Assembly (NCBI RefSeq): GCF_001039355.2
Contig: NW_019775827.1
Coordinates: forward strand, 122,164 to 171,918
Direction of reading: 5' to 3'
Length of the DNA: 49,755 nt
Source of the DNA: Lingula anatina
Taxonomy: Eukaryota; Brachiopoda; Lingulata; Lingulida; Lingulidae
Shown: piece by piece, positions 49,485-49,755 of the stretch
Position numbering within the stretch: position 1 is the first letter of the stretch
Layout: the number at the start of each line of letters is the position of its first letter
Made by a program: the position numbers and the translations under genes
Notes under the pieces: generated by a model
The model's input: the letters and a program-made list of their open reading frames with translations, nothing else
The model's database searches: none
What the model was told of the DNA's origin: nothing

Positions 49485-49576
49485 CCGTATATATATATAT
49501 ATATTTATATATAAGTATATATGTGAGTATATTTATATCTATATATATATTTATATGTATGTATATATATAGATAG
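49485..49576. repeat. AT-dinucleotide-rich zone near the window end
   Basis: Broken (TA)n with TTTATA and GTATAT interruptions, in or beyond the 3' UTR. Confidence 0.9.
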
Positions 49577-49755
49577 ATATATACACTTACAAGTAGTCTT
49601 ATGTATTCATAAGCTTTTGTTAGCTTGTCTTTGGTTCTATCTCGTATATATATCTATATCTATTAGATCATATGCAGAAAGCTCTATGGTGATGTCACAC
49701 AGGAGACATGCTTGGTTCATAATCTATAGCAGTGCTGTCTGTGCTCTTCTTGTAC

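Larger units (their letters stand above)
48762..49755 (+). other. 3' UTR of the Gs-alpha gene, probably running past the window
   Basis: The stop codon is followed by a triplet-rich stretch (GAT/GTT, then GAA, about 48830-48925), a perfect Pumilio-type site UGUACAUA at 49187-49194, and an AT dinucleotide-rich zone from 49485. I see no canonical AATAAA between the stop and the window end, so the mRNA may use a variant signal or end beyond 49755. The UTR extent is inferred. Confidence 0.5.

Overview
The window looks like nuclear DNA from a marine invertebrate, most likely a lophotrochozoan and probably a mollusc. The evidence is AT-rich sequence, large introns with GT-AG splice sites, abundant GA/CT, ATT, TTTA and AT microsatellites, several MITE families, and the dispersed repeat that opens CACCTCCACCAAGGAGGTTA. 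The only protein-coding gene I can support is on the plus strand. It is a complete gene for the stimulatory heterotrimeric G-protein alpha subunit (Gs-alpha, GNAS orthologue), with eleven coding exons between 11995 and 48761. The exons join in frame at all ten junctions to give 378 residues. They keep the P-loop, the switch I arginine, the switch II glutamine, NKQD, TCAVDT and the QYELL C-terminus.

Layout. 1-11.94 kb is 5' flank with no recognisable gene. It holds simple repeats, a diverged repeat pair, two YY1-like sites and a 1.2 kb foldback element (about 7824-9022). The foldback's centre carries a decayed antisense piece of a mobile-element ORF, and its arms carry X-box-like sites. 11.94-12.35 kb holds exons 1 and 2, split by a 145 bp intron inside the P-loop. 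Intron 2 is about 14 kb. Exons 3, 4 and 5 lie at 26.3, 30.1 and 34.0 kb. Intron 5 is 9.8 kb. Exons 6-11 are compact (43.97-48.76 kb) and are followed by a 3' UTR that runs towards or past the window end.

Introns 2, 4 and 5 contain related MITEs with AGATCGATC-type ends, including two copies placed head to tail. Intron 4 holds a 35 bp minisatellite with E-boxes. Intron 5 holds a 36 bp alternating purine-pyrimidine tract, E-box/MEF2-type and MARE/octamer-type motif groups, and a probable false duplication around a single N.

The product would couple Gs-linked receptors to adenylyl cyclase. The most unusual point in the protein is its N-terminus. The usual Met-Gly-Cys lipidation signal reads Met-Gly-Arg-Trp-Asn-Cys here, and the flanking DNA suggests a short local duplication. 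I found no operon-like or defence-like system, no tRNA or rRNA gene, and no CRISPR array.
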